Assembly (NCBI GenBank): GCA_003354055.1
Contig: PIVQ01000023.1
Span: forward strand, 1-28,883
DNA from: Desulfobacteraceae bacterium
Lineage (GTDB): Bacteria > Desulfobacterota > Desulfobacteria > Desulfobacterales > Desulfobacteraceae
Reading direction: 5' to 3'
DNA: 28,883 bases
The position numbers and the translations under genes were made by a program. Below are positions 1 to 8,158 of this stretch, in pieces. Position 1 is the stretch's first letter. Each line of letters starts with the position of its first letter. Under the pieces are notes generated by a model. It was not told the DNA's origin, did not search any database, and saw nothing but the letters and a program-made list of their open reading frames with translations.

Positions 1-332
1 AGCCCTGAATCCCCCCGGAACCCTGATATATTATTGATGGCGCTGATAAAGGCATCCTGGACAATCTCCCGGCTCTCTTCATGGTCCATGGTGATCCCGT
101 AGGCGATTTTCAGCAGCCGATCCTGGAAGGTATTCACCAGGGTGTCGAAGGCCCATTGCTGGCCCTGTCGGAGGCGTTTGATCAGGGCCTTTTCATCCAG
201 CTTGGCAATGGGGGGCAAGCCTGCATGAGTTTTTGCAGGCCGGCCCGCATGTTTTTCTGCCGGCGAGGCCGCAGGTTTTGCGGTCGGGCCGGTCGGCTGC
301 TCTGTTGTCAGGTGGTTTTGGATCACCGCCAT
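1..332 (-). CDS. ECF-type RNA polymerase sigma factor, N-terminal part (runs off left edge)
   Basis: Reading the minus strand from an ATG at 332-330 gives 110 open codons up to the window edge. Residues 1-40 are a low-complexity Pro/Ala-rich lead. From about residue 48 the protein reads LIKRLRQGQQWAFDTLV, then DRLLKIAYGI, then EIVQDAFISAINNISGFRG. This is the sigma-70 region 2 pattern of ECF factors: helix 2.1 with the invariant W/F-AF..L, then the D(A/V)F core-binding helix. Region 4 lies outside the window. The start is bounded by an in-frame stop three codons upstream; a GTG two codons later is also possible. The gene follows the secreted-protein gene at 381-794 by 48 bp on the same strand, so the two may be co-transcribed. 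The stimulus it answers to cannot be told from here. Confidence 0.8.
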   Translation of the reverse strand, partial: MAVIQNHLTTEQPTGPTAKPAASPAEKHAGRPAKTHAGLPPIAKLDEKALIKRLRQGQQWAFDTLVNTFQDRLLKIAYGITMDHEESREIVQDAFISAINNISGFRGDSG

Positions 333-380
333 CCTTGGTCATCTTAAGATTCAGGGCAATTAAAATAATTGCCTTCTGGT

Positions 381-794
381 TTAATATTTCCGGTTATGTC
401 TTACCCAAACCTTGGCGCTGCGCCAGTAGCCGTCAGCTACCTTGAACTCTTCATATCGGCCTGAAACCCATTTGCCCCTCCGATTGTAATGAGCGGGGTT
501 CCACCGGGTGTCATAGTTTGGCTCAACCCATGTTTTTCTGGTTTCCCAATGGCCTTTTCGTTTTTTCTTTTTTGCATACCGGGGAGGCTCTTGATGGTAG
601 ACATGGTTTACCACAACCGGCTCAGGTTCAGGCTTGTTCATACTCTGGACTATGGCCGTACCCAAGATGGCTACCCCGGTTCCCAGGATAAATCCCTCAA
701 TGGTGTGCCGTCTTGCTGCCCCTGCCTGTGAGATTCCTGCTGTAAATCCTATAATAAGAAACGCTGCGGTTACAATGGCTAATTGCTTTTTCAT
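381..794 (-). CDS. Small secreted/envelope protein, basic C-terminal domain
   Basis: The 137-residue product starts with a typical Sec signal peptide (MKKQLAIVTAAFLIIGF, then an A-x-A-like site near residues 22-26). A second hydrophobic Gly-rich stretch (about 33-50) resembles a glycine-zipper. The rest is Lys/Arg/Tyr/Trp-rich, with spaced aromatic pairs such as GHWETRKTWVEP, RWNPAHYN and GYWRSAKVWV, similar to the Tyr/Trp-rich repeat proteins often found outside the cytoplasm of Gram-negative bacteria. A strong AGGAGG lies just upstream of the ATG. It stands directly upstream of the sigma factor on the same strand. I do not recognise a named function; envelope stress or structural roles are guesses. 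Confidence 0.65.
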   Translation of the reverse strand: MKKQLAIVTAAFLIIGFTAGISQAGAARRHTIEGFILGTGVAILGTAIVQSMNKPEPEPVVVNHVYHQEPPRYAKKKKRKGHWETRKTWVEPNYDTRWNPAHYNRRGKWVSGRYEEFKVADGYWRSAKVWVRHNRKY

Positions 795-937
795 GATTTC
801 CTCCTGTTTCTGATGTTTCCATATTCAGGCTATTATTTGCCTGTCTGATAGGTATAGACACCGGAAAAAGGAAAAACTTCAAAAAAAAATAAAAAAAATC
901 AGAGAGGAGGCAGGCGCCAGAAATTAACCGTTGGAAG

Positions 938-1921
938 TTATCCGCCAATGGAGGTCATATGACTGATGGGCATATCTTTTGGGGTGCGGCTGTCGAGATC
1001 ATGGAACAGAGGTTTCTGGGTCAAGGTGGTTTCAATGATCTGCTTTAAGGCCTGATCGTCAGCACCATTTCTCAATGGGGTGAGAATATCGGTTTCATAG
1101 TTTTTCAGCAGGCAGGGCCTCAGCGTGCCGCGGGAGGTCAGGCGCAGCCGGTTGCATTCACTGCAGAAATGGGAAGAGACCGGGGTGATGAATCCTAAGA
1201 TTCCTTTGGCACCGGTTAGTTTGAACTTCTTGGCCGGGCCGTCGTTTTTGTCCCTTTCCACAGGTTCAAGGGGGCCGTGGGCCTCAACAATACGTTCCTG
1301 GATCTCTTTGGTCAGGATCTGCTGTTGTTTTTCCACATCAGAATCGCCCATGGGCATGTATTCGATAAAGCGGATGTGAAAGGGATACTTCAGGGTGAGG
1401 CCGGCAATGGCCTGGATTTCGTCGTCATTGAAGCCACGTAGTGCAACGGCATTGACCTTGATTGGGGTGATCCCCATTTCATGGGCTGTGTGAATAGCAT
1501 CCCAGACCTTATCAAAGCGGTTCCGTCCGGTGATGGCTTCAAATTTTGAAGGATCCAGGGTATCCAGGCTGAAGTTCAGCCGCTGGATACCCATGTCCAT
1601 CAGTGCTGTGATTTTTTTCCGGTTTAGCAGGGCACCGTTGGTGGTGATTGACACATCCTTAAGAGTGTCAATCCGGCACAGTTGCTCCAGAAAGGAGAAA
1701 ATCCCCTTGCGGACAAAGGGCTCTCCCCCTGTGATCCGAACTTTTGTAATGCCGAGATCACAGGCCAGTCTGGTTAGACGTAAGAGTTCTTCATACTTGG
1801 CGATCCGCTCATGTTCGATCACCTTGAACGGGCTTGAAGGGACACAGTATTTACACCTGAAATTACACCGGTCTGTTACCGAGATCCTCAGATAATTAAT
1901 GGCGCGGTTACCGGCGATCAT
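938..1921 (-). CDS. moaA: GTP 3',8-cyclase MoaA (molybdenum cofactor biosynthesis)
   Basis: Radical SAM enzyme that converts GTP to 3',8-cyclo-7,8-dihydro-GTP, the first step of molybdopterin synthesis, in the cytoplasm. The N-terminal SAM cluster motif is C19-x3-C23-x2-C26 (DRCNFRCKYC). A GGEP SAM-binding motif sits near residue 66, and the MoaA-specific second cluster is C253-x2-C256-x13-C270 (HFCSECNRLRLTSRGTLRPC). The protein ends in Gly-Gly, which MoaA needs for activity. Its 327 residues are the normal size. It is the last gene of the minus-strand cofactor operon, 8 bp after the cobA-hemD fusion, which is an unusual partner for moaA. A T-rich tract (minus strand, about 898-880) follows the stop, but I see no clear hairpin before it. 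Confidence 0.95.
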   Translation of the reverse strand: MIAGNRAINYLRISVTDRCNFRCKYCVPSSPFKVIEHERIAKYEELLRLTRLACDLGITKVRITGGEPFVRKGIFSFLEQLCRIDTLKDVSITTNGALLNRKKITALMDMGIQRLNFSLDTLDPSKFEAITGRNRFDKVWDAIHTAHEMGITPIKVNAVALRGFNDDEIQAIAGLTLKYPFHIRFIEYMPMGDSDVEKQQQILTKEIQERIVEAHGPLEPVERDKNDGPAKKFKLTGAKGILGFITPVSSHFCSECNRLRLTSRGTLRPCLLKNYETDILTPLRNGADDQALKQIIETTLTQKPLFHDLDSRTPKDMPISHMTSIGG

Positions 1922-1929
1922 ATCAGATC

Positions 1930-3465
1930 CTAATCCTGTGCGTCGGAGTAATGGGTCAGCAAAGCGTCAATCAATCCCGGTATGGTATAGGGATCAGCCT
2001 CAATGGTCGGTTCAAGACCCAGAGATCTTGCCGTATCAGATGTAATGGGGCCAATGCTGGCCAGGGTTACATCCTTGAGCAGGTCAAGGCCTTCTTCATT
2101 TTCAAGCAGAGACATGAAATTGCTCACGGTTGAAGAGGAGGTAAAGGTGACCGCATCAATGGCATTGTCTTTCAGCATATCGATCAGGGTATCTTTACCT
2201 TCATCGGTCAGCTCTGTTTCATAGGCGGTTACCTCATCCACCTGTGCGCCCATCTTGGTCAGCTCTTCGGGCAGAACGGTTCTGGCTTTCTTGGCCCTTG
2301 GCAGCAACACCTGTTTGCCGGAAATTGCCACATCGGCAAAGGCATCCACAACGGATTCCGCTCTGTAGGTCTCCGGCAGAATATCCGAGACAATTCCGTA
2401 ATCCGCCAGCCGTTCCTTGGTCACAGGACCGATGCAGGCAAATTTCAGATGTCCTAAAGCCCTGACATCCTTGCCCTTTGCAAAGAGCGTATCAAAGAAG
2501 AACTTCACGCCGTTTACAGAGGTAAATACCAGCCACTGGTACTTGGAAAGGTTGTCAATGGCCGTTTCCATCGGTGTGATGTCCTTGGGAGGGGCAATCC
2601 GGATGGTGGGGATTTCAATGCACTGGGCACCGAGACGGTTAAGCTCAGCCACAAGTCCGCTGGCCTGGGCCCGGGCCCGTGTGATGACGATGCGTCTGCC
2701 GAACAAGGGCTTTTTATCAAACCAGGCAAGTTCCTCTCTCAGGGAGACCACATGGCCCACCACAATAATGGCAGGGGATTTAAGTCCGGCCTCTTTAACC
2801 ACCTGAACAATGGTCTCAAGGGTACCGGTTACAGTCTGCTGACGGGTGGTGGTGCCCCATCTGACCAGGGCCACCGGTGTATCGGCGGGTTTGCCGTTTT
2901 CAACCAGGTTTTTAACGATATTGGCCAGGTTCTTTACGCCCATGAGAAATACCAGGGTGGCATCGGATTTGGCAAATATATCCCACTGCATCCGGCTCTC
3001 TTTTTTGCCCGGTTTTTCATGACCTGTGATAAAGGAGACAAATGAGGTATGGTCCCTGTGGGTGATGGGGATACCTGCATAGGCCGGTGCGGAAATGGCA
3101 GAGGTTACACCGGGAATGACTTCGTAGGAGATGCCGTCTTCCAGCAGCTCCTGGGCCTCTTCACCGCCGCGTCCGAAGACAAAGGGATCGCCGCCTTTGA
3201 GCCGGGCTACGTTTTTCCCTTCTTTGGCTTTGTCCACCAGCAGGAGATTGATCTTATCCTGAGTCAGGGTATGGTCCCCGCCTTTTTTTCCCACATAGAT
3301 GATTTCCGCATCCTTGCGGGCATATTCCAGAAGGTAGGGGGAGGCCAGGTAGTCGTAGACCACCACATCTGCCGTTTCAATGCACTCTTTGGCTTTGATG
3401 GTGAGCAGTCCCGGATCCCCGGGGCCGGCACCGATGAGGAATACTTTACCCTTATTGATTGTCAT
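1930..3465 (-). CDS. cobA-hemD: Fused uroporphyrinogen-III C-methyltransferase / uroporphyrinogen-III synthase
   Basis: A 511-residue bifunctional enzyme. Residues 1 to about 245 are the SAM-dependent methyltransferase (SUMT): GAGPGDPGLLT near the N-terminus, VYDYL, GGDPFVFGRGGEE, then VIPGVTSAISAPAYAGIPITHR, the standard SUMT motifs. It makes precorrin-2 from uroporphyrinogen III. Residues about 253-511 are the uroporphyrinogen-III synthase domain, starting GRRIVITRARAQASGLVAEL and containing VFTSVNGVKFFF and AVTFTSSSTVSNF. Together they take hydroxymethylbilane to precorrin-2, feeding sirohaem (needed by dissimilatory sulfite reductase), B12 and the alternative haem pathway. The ATG at 3465 lies inside the end of hemC (14 bp overlap), so translation is probably coupled. 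This fusion is common in Desulfobacterota and Firmicutes. Confidence 0.94.
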   Translation of the reverse strand: MTINKGKVFLIGAGPGDPGLLTIKAKECIETADVVVYDYLASPYLLEYARKDAEIIYVGKKGGDHTLTQDKINLLLVDKAKEGKNVARLKGGDPFVFGRGGEEAQELLEDGISYEVIPGVTSAISAPAYAGIPITHRDHTSFVSFITGHEKPGKKESRMQWDIFAKSDATLVFLMGVKNLANIVKNLVENGKPADTPVALVRWGTTTRQQTVTGTLETIVQVVKEAGLKSPAIIVVGHVVSLREELAWFDKKPLFGRRIVITRARAQASGLVAELNRLGAQCIEIPTIRIAPPKDITPMETAIDNLSKYQWLVFTSVNGVKFFFDTLFAKGKDVRALGHLKFACIGPVTKERLADYGIVSDILPETYRAESVVDAFADVAISGKQVLLPRAKKARTVLPEELTKMGAQVDEVTAYETELTDEGKDTLIDMLKDNAIDAVTFTSSSTVSNFMSLLENEEGLDLLKDVTLASIGPITSDTARSLGLEPTIEADPYTIPGLIDALLTHYSDAQD

Positions 3466-4390
3466 CTGAATTCAAATTCTCCAATATGCGTTTGCCGCCG
3501 TTTTCAAGCAATAGTTCAGCCAGTTCCCGTCCCTTGGCTTTAACCGTGTCAACCGGGGAGGTGATGGTTTCTTTGATAACTTCCTGTCCGTCTTCCGAAG
3601 CCACCACTGCCGTGAGTAGGATGGTCTCGTCATCCCGGATTTCACCAAAGCAGGCCACCGGAATATGGCAGCTGCCTTCGATCTGTTTGAGAAAGGCCCG
3701 TTCACCCTCCACACAGATCCGGGTGGGGCCGTGATCCAGAGCTTTCATGATCGGCGCCATCTTAGCATCATTTTCACGAGTCTCAATACAGAGTGCTCCC
3801 TGTCCCACCGCCGGAACCATGGTGGTTTCATTCAGGTACTCAGTGATTTCCTTTTCCTGGCCCAGGCGTCGCAGGCCTGCTGCTGCCAGAACAATGGCGT
3901 CATACTCACCGGCTTTAAGCTTTTTGATCCGGGTATCCAGGTTGCCCCGGATGGGAAGGATTTCAAGGTCCGGTCTGGCATGTTTGAGCTGGGATCCCCG
4001 TCTCAGGCTGGAGGTGCCGATTTTGGCCCCCTGGGGGTAGTCGGCCAGATTCTGTCCGTCTTTGGCAATCATGACGTCAAAGGGATTTTCCCGCTCCGGA
4101 ATGGCGCCGACGGTCAAGCCTTCCGGCAGTTCCCCGGGCATGTCTTTCATGGAATGAACCGCAAGATCAACACGCTCCTCCATAAGTGCGGCTTCGATCT
4201 CTTTGACAAAGAGTCCTTTACCGCCTATTGCTGCCAGGGGTCGGTCGGTGATCCGGTCGCCGGTTGTCTTGATGGTCATGATTTCAACCGTGACATCCGG
4301 GAACGCCTGCTCAATACGGGACTTTATATAATTGGCCTGCCAGAGGGCCAGCTGACTGCCCCTGGTGCCGATGCGTACTTGTGTTTTCAT
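3452..4390 (-). CDS. hemC: Porphobilinogen deaminase (hydroxymethylbilane synthase)
   Basis: Joins four porphobilinogen units into hydroxymethylbilane in the cytoplasm. Family motifs are intact: IGTRGSQLALWQ at the N-terminus, catalytic Asp83 in HSMKDMP, SSLRRGSQL and IRGNLDTR cofactor-binding Args, and the dipyrromethane-attaching Cys241 in EGSCHIPVA. Numbering matches E. coli HemC within one residue. I place the start at the ATG at 4390 (MKTQVRIG), giving 312 residues. An upstream in-frame ATG at 4432 would add 14 residues that no family member needs and would run into the upstream gene. The product is passed directly to the HemD domain encoded by the next, overlapping gene. Confidence 0.95.
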   Translation of the reverse strand: MKTQVRIGTRGSQLALWQANYIKSRIEQAFPDVTVEIMTIKTTGDRITDRPLAAIGGKGLFVKEIEAALMEERVDLAVHSMKDMPGELPEGLTVGAIPERENPFDVMIAKDGQNLADYPQGAKIGTSSLRRGSQLKHARPDLEILPIRGNLDTRIKKLKAGEYDAIVLAAAGLRRLGQEKEITEYLNETTMVPAVGQGALCIETRENDAKMAPIMKALDHGPTRICVEGERAFLKQIEGSCHIPVACFGEIRDDETILLTAVVASEDGQEVIKETITSPVDTVKAKGRELAELLLENGGKRILENLNSDDNQ

Positions 4391-4401
4391 GGATTTTCTT
4401 T

Positions 4402-4650
4402 TTATCCTATACTGCTGCTGCAGGAACCGCAATTGGTTGAGGGACAGCCGGAGCAGCCGGAGCTGCCGGCGGGAGTGGTGGTCTGAACCTCACCGCCCGG
4501 GCCTGAAGATTTGGAAACAAAGCCGCACTTTGACATGAGTCTGGACAAGTCCTGGCTTTCGCAGGAAGGGCATTCAGGTTTGTAACTGCCCATGACCAGG
4601 GTTTCAAAGTCTTTGTTGCAGGCGTTGCATTTATATTCGTAAATTGGCAT
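4402..4650 (-). CDS. FmdB-type zinc-ribbon protein
   Basis: An 82-residue protein starting MPIYEYKCNACNKDFE, the hallmark of the FmdB zinc-ribbon family, with the second metal-binding pair in CPSCES. The C-terminal third is a Gly/Ser/Cys-rich tail (SGCSGCPSTNCGSCSSS) with extra cysteines that could bind metal or a cluster. The start at 4650 fits the family, and AGAGG lies 6 nt upstream; a longer in-frame ATG at 4677 lacks support. It is the first gene of the operon with hemC, 11 bp before the hemC ATG. FmdB family members are annotated as putative regulators, but biochemical evidence is thin. A role in metal or tetrapyrrole supply is inferred only from the context. Confidence 0.85.
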   Translation of the reverse strand: MPIYEYKCNACNKDFETLVMGSYKPECPSCESQDLSRLMSKCGFVSKSSGPGGEVQTTTPAGSSGCSGCPSTNCGSCSSSIG

Positions 4651-4687
4651 TTCTAACCTCTTTAATACAATTATCAATAAACAAAAT

Positions 4688-4716
4688 AATATAATGGATT
4701 AATTACCTTTTTTCAA
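4688..4716 (-). promoter_or_regulatory. Sigma70-like promoter of the zinc ribbon-hemC-cobA/hemD-moaA operon
   Basis: On the minus strand a -35 box TTGAAA (4716-4711) is separated by exactly 17 nt from a -10 box TATATT (4693-4688). Transcription would start near 4681, leaving about a 30-nt leader with AGAGG ahead of the ATG at 4650. No other start signal is evident for the four-gene operon. Confidence 0.6.
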
Positions 4717-4815
4717 GGTCTGAACTGAAATATAAACCTGGATTACCAATGATAACGGGGATGAAATTTAGCGGATAATGTACACTCCGAGGAGAAAGAA
4801 ATTGAAGGCATTACC

Positions 4816-4956
4816 CGGCAGGGTGAGGGGCGGGGGCGTTCGGCTAAATCACATCCGGTCGTCCTGACCGGATGTGAAGCGGAAATGAACGCGTCTTTCT
4901 GTCCTGACACCGCGCTCATTTACGCCGCCTCAACCCCCGCTCCTTCACCCCGCCTG
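4816..4956. repeat. Branched palindromic element (outer stem enclosing two hairpins)
   Basis: In the gene-free 4717-5155 stretch, a GC-rich segment folds on paper into a three-way junction. Hairpin A is perfect: TCACATCCGGTC (4849-4860), loop GTCCT, GACCGGATGTGA (4866-4877). Hairpin B pairs AAATGAACGCG (4883-4893) with CGCGCTCATTT (4911-4921) with one mismatch. The outer arms, about 4819-4845 (AGGGTGAGGGGCGGGGGCG) and 4931-4954 (CCCCCGCTCCTTCACCCCG), pair imperfectly. This looks like a REP/MITE-like mobile element or a structured RNA. No T-tract follows, so a simple terminator is unlikely. The rest of the gap (4957-5155) shows only an unstarted 38-codon open stretch and no gene I can support. 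Confidence 0.55.
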
Positions 4957-5155
4957 ATCCTCCTGGTTTGCTCAATTAGCAATTTGGTATCAGTGTCTTT
5001 AATTATTGCTATCCTACGCATTTCGAAACGTCTTTACAGGCCAGTAGACTTAGTGGTATGAATCCAAGAATCGAAAGCTGAAAAGGTCCTGTATGGAGGG
5101 TATTTGAATGAATGTGCTCCCCAGACTTGTCTCGAATATGTCAGGAAGCTGAATC

Positions 5156-5635
5156 ATGAAATATTGTCCAAGCTGCAATAAAAAAATAGTAGTTAGAGTA
5201 TCTGGTAAGTATACCTGTTCATGTGGGGAAATTATTAGACTTGTAAATGAATCAAACGAATTAGTTGAAAGCACTCCGCAACCAAATCATATCAAGGAAT
5301 GGGTTCTCAATTTCAATGAAAGTATTATTCTTTGTGCTGTTCTACTTTGCAGTATTGCAGTTTTTGCATGGGATTCTGATTTTCCAGATTTGTTTGGTAA
5401 ATATTCCGGATCTGTCTGGACCGTAGTTACCTATATGCTTTTAGTCTCTTGTCTTCTGTTCCTCATATTTTTAGTTTATCTTTTTTATATCGGGATTTCC
5501 GAGAAAAATATTGGTGTCAAAAGTATCATCTCTTTAATTTGTTTGATGGTTGTTGATTTTGTCGTCTTTTTATATTTTCTTAATGAAGTCGGACTTATAG
5601 AGGTTGAGATACCAATTATTGGAAATATTATCTGA
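5156..5635 (+). CDS. Small zinc-ribbon membrane protein, unknown function
   Basis: The 159-residue product starts MKYCPSCNKKIVVRVSGKYTCSCGE, a short zinc ribbon (C-x2-C ... C-x-C), followed by a polar linker and three hydrophobic segments at about residues 54-70, 85-113 and 122-143. It is therefore predicted to sit in the inner membrane with the ribbon in the cytoplasm. AGGAAG precedes the ATG. Base composition is clearly more AT-rich than the operons on either side, suggesting acquisition by transfer. I do not recognise a family with known function. It has no obvious partner; the next gene is 157 bp downstream on the same strand. Confidence 0.65.
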   Translation: MKYCPSCNKKIVVRVSGKYTCSCGEIIRLVNESNELVESTPQPNHIKEWVLNFNESIILCAVLLCSIAVFAWDSDFPDLFGKYSGSVWTVVTYMLLVSCLLFLIFLVYLFYIGISEKNIGVKSIISLICLMVVDFVVFLYFLNEVGLIEVEIPIIGNII

Positions 5636-5792
5636 GCAGAAGAAGATATGGCAAGCGCTTTAGATGTGCCACAAGGATCGTTCGCTGACGTTTGGCTTCA
5701 ATGAGGAAGTCGAAAATCAATACGATTCAGTCTGGATAGTGTTCAAATAAACTGAGTTATCCTGTTAAATATCATGCAAAGGAAAATTAATC

Positions 5793-6590
5793 ATGAGTGA
5801 ATTTGAAATTATCGATACGAACGGTGACAATATTCTTAAATACGGGATCTGCGGCTATAAAAATATAAAGCGGGCAGGGTTTTCTGAGAAAGTGGGATGG
5901 GTGAAGGAGAGGCTTGCAGAGGGCTTGAAGATTAAGACTCTGTACTCTGCTGCCGCCGGGACCCAGGGGATGATTGAGTATATTCCGGGGGAATACTGCT
6001 GGCGGCCTGTTGAGGCTGAAGGATACACATTCATTCACTGTATTTTTTCCGGATTTAAGAAAGAGTATAAGAATCAAGGGTACGGTTCACGCTTATTGGC
6101 TGAATGTCTGACTGATGCTGAAAAGGCAAAATCCTATGGTGTTGCCGTTGTAACCCGTAAAGGCTCCTTTATGGTGGATAAGCGGTTATTTATAAAACAT
6201 GGTTTTGAAATTGCGGATACGGCTTCCCCTGATTTTCAATTGCTGGTGAAGAAGTTCAGGAAAGATTCGCCCACGCCAAGGTTTAAATCCAACTGGGAAG
6301 AACGAATAAAAAATTACAGCGAGGGCCTGACTATAATCCGCTCGGATCAATGCCCTTATTCAGTGAAGAATGTGAATGAGATCTGCAAGACTGCTGAACA
6401 AGATTTCGGAATAGCGCCCAAGGTGGTCAGTTTGAAAAATTGCAAAGAGGCGCAGAACAGCCCCTGTCCGTTTGGCACTTTCTGTATTGTGCTCAATGGG
6501 GAAGTTGTTGCCTGGCATCCTATTAGTAACGGTAGGTTTAAGAATATTATGAAAAAAGCGGATGCGAAAACTAAATCGATGGGGAGATAA
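5793..6590 (+). CDS. GNAT N-acetyltransferase with YoaP-like C-terminal domain
   Basis: 265 residues. The N-terminal half has the GNAT acetyl-CoA site: a beta strand FIHCIFSGFKKEYKNQGYGSRLLAEC near residues 80-105 carrying the Q-G-x-G-x-x-L motif A, followed by KSYGVAVVT and FIKHGFEIAD. The C-terminal part (about residues 180-252) with CPYSVKNVNEI, NSPCPFGTFCIVLNGEVV and a final SNGRFKNIM matches the YoaP-like domain that follows GNAT domains in Bacillus YoaP and relatives. The acceptor substrate is unknown. AAGGAAAA precedes the ATG. No operon partner is evident. Possible alternatives are toxin- or antibiotic-modifying acetyltransferases, but nothing here points to them. Confidence 0.8.
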   Translation: MSEFEIIDTNGDNILKYGICGYKNIKRAGFSEKVGWVKERLAEGLKIKTLYSAAAGTQGMIEYIPGEYCWRPVEAEGYTFIHCIFSGFKKEYKNQGYGSRLLAECLTDAEKAKSYGVAVVTRKGSFMVDKRLFIKHGFEIADTASPDFQLLVKKFRKDSPTPRFKSNWEERIKNYSEGLTIIRSDQCPYSVKNVNEICKTAEQDFGIAPKVVSLKNCKEAQNSPCPFGTFCIVLNGEVVAWHPISNGRFKNIMKKADAKTKSMGR

Positions 6591-6680
6591 ATCATGACCT
6601 TGATCTTGATGTATCATGGCGAATCTTGAGGAATCATCCGGTTAAAAACTGCGCCCTGATATAAACTTAGAGAGGATAGT

Positions 6681-8084
6681 GTGGAAAACAATTCAATGAA
6701 AAAAATGATCGATCATATCTGGGACACCTCTGCCATCCCGGCACTCATGGACTATATTGCCATTCCTGCGATATCTCCGGGCTTTGCAGCAGACTGGGAG
6801 AAAAAAGGTTATCTGATGGATTCTCTGAAATTGGCAGAGAGGTGGTGCCGGGCTCAGGCATTGGAAAATACCGAAATCCGTATCATCTATGAACCCGGGC
6901 GAACCCCGGTTCTTCTGATCGAGGTCGAAGCCTTTAACACCTTAGCCCGAGAGACGACCCTGTTTTACGGCCATATGGATAAACAGCCTGAAGCAGAGGG
7001 GTGGGATGATAACAAAGGACCCTGGACCCCGGTCATTGAAGACGGAAAACTTTACGGCAGGGGAAGTGTGGATGACGGGTATGCGGTTTTTTCTGCCGTG
7101 ATCGCCATTAAAGCTCTTCAGAACAGCAGCATTCCCCATGGCAGGTGTGTCATCCTGATTGAAACCTGCGAGGAAAGCGGAAGTCTGGACCTTCCGCATT
7201 ATCTGGAAACCTGCAGGGAAACCATTGGCGAACCGGACCTTGTGGTCTGCCTGGATTCAGTGACCAACGATTACGAGCGTATGTGGCTGACCGCTTCCCT
7301 GAGGGGGATCGTAGAGGGACGACTTAAAGTCTCCCTGCTGACCCAGGGTATCCATTCAAGGGGCTCGGGCAGGGTGGCCTCAAGTTTCAGGGTCATGCGC
7401 CGGCTGCTCGACCGGGTGGAGGATGCCCGGACCGGGGATATTTTAATCGGGGAGTTTCATACGAAGATACCAAAAGAGCGTCTTGAGCAGATCCGGGAAA
7501 CCGCACATATTACAGGGGAGACCCTTGCTGCAAACCTTCCCCTGGTTGACGGGGCTCGGCCCATGGCAGATGACCCTGAAACCCTCATCGTCAACAGCTC
7601 ATGGAAACCCATGCTTTCTTATATCGGTGCAGATGGTTTTCCTGCAACTTCAGGTGCGGGAAACGTGTTAAGGCCGTCCACCTCCCTTCTGCTTTCCGTC
7701 AGAACACCGCCGTCGGTGGATACGGCTGCTGCAGCAGAAAAACTCAAATCCGTACTGGAGGAAGATCCGCCCTTTGGTGCAAAGGTTGAGTTTGATCTCA
7801 TGGGCCATGCCCGGGGCTGGGACATACCGCCCATGGGGGATGCTATTCACGGCAAAGTCGTCCGGACGGCAGAGTCTGTATTCGGAAAAGCACCGGCATA
7901 TGCGTGTGAAGGCGGATCCATACCGCTGATGACCATGCTGTCGGAACGATTTCCCGGGGCAAAATTTATCATTACCGGGGCGCTGGGCCCCAATGCCAAT
8001 GCCCACGGCCCGAATGAATTTCTCCATATTCCCTATGTCAAAAAACTCACCCTTGCCGTCTCACAAATTATCGCCGGGGAATAG
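6681..8084 (+). CDS. M20-family metallopeptidase (dipeptidase-like)
   Basis: 467 residues from a GTG start preceded by GAGAGGA at 7-nt spacing. Metal ligands of the M20/ArgE/DapE fold are visible: His98 and Asp100 in YGHMDKQP, bridging Asp131 in GSVDDGY, the catalytic pair Glu164-Glu165 in ETCEESGS, Asp192 in CLDSV, and a final His in NAHGPNEF. The DDGYAVFSAV and GHMDKQPE patterns match the dipeptidase/carnosinase-like branch, which uses two zinc ions to split small peptides in the cytoplasm. The substrate is not predictable. The gene stands alone and ends at a strong hairpin terminator, facing the convergent repeat-protein gene. Confidence 0.9.
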   Translation: MENNSMKKMIDHIWDTSAIPALMDYIAIPAISPGFAADWEKKGYLMDSLKLAERWCRAQALENTEIRIIYEPGRTPVLLIEVEAFNTLARETTLFYGHMDKQPEAEGWDDNKGPWTPVIEDGKLYGRGSVDDGYAVFSAVIAIKALQNSSIPHGRCVILIETCEESGSLDLPHYLETCRETIGEPDLVVCLDSVTNDYERMWLTASLRGIVEGRLKVSLLTQGIHSRGSGRVASSFRVMRRLLDRVEDARTGDILIGEFHTKIPKERLEQIRETAHITGETLAANLPLVDGARPMADDPETLIVNSSWKPMLSYIGADGFPATSGAGNVLRPSTSLLLSVRTPPSVDTAAAAEKLKSVLEEDPPFGAKVEFDLMGHARGWDIPPMGDAIHGKVVRTAESVFGKAPAYACEGGSIPLMTMLSERFPGAKFIITGALGPNANAHGPNEFLHIPYVKKLTLAVSQIIAGE

Positions 8085-8101
8085 GGTGGCTGAGAAAAAG
8101 T

Positions 8102-8158
8102 CCGGCGCCCTGTGAAGCAGGGCGCCGGTGAGGCTCTTCATCACGTCCTTGTTTTTTT
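8102..8158 (+). terminator. Hairpin terminator after the M20 peptidase
   Basis: A perfect 11-bp stem CCGGCGCCCTG (8102-8112) / CAGGGCGCCGG (8118-8128) with loop TGAAG begins 17 nt after the peptidase stop. A T7 run follows about 20 nt later (8152-8158), so termination may rest on the stem alone or on a second step. It separates two convergent genes and may act on both strands. Confidence 0.6.

Noticed and set aside
81..445. Plus-strand ORFs at the left edge
   Set aside because: They are the opposite strand of the sigma factor gene; Cys/Arg-rich translations have no domain pattern.
697..948. 83-codon minus-strand ORF between moaA and the secreted-protein gene
   Set aside because: It overlaps the well-supported gene at 381-794 including its ribosome site, contains a poly-T-encoded Phe run and has no family features.
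5062..5185. 38-codon open stretch reading YGGYLNECAPQTCLEYVRKL
   Set aside because: It has no start codon and overlaps the better-supported gene at 5156; it could be a gene remnant, but nothing confirms this.
5640..5790. Possible integron attC-like site (GTTAAAT near 5767)
   Set aside because: No matching partner core site or inverted inner repeats were found, so a cassette array is not supported.
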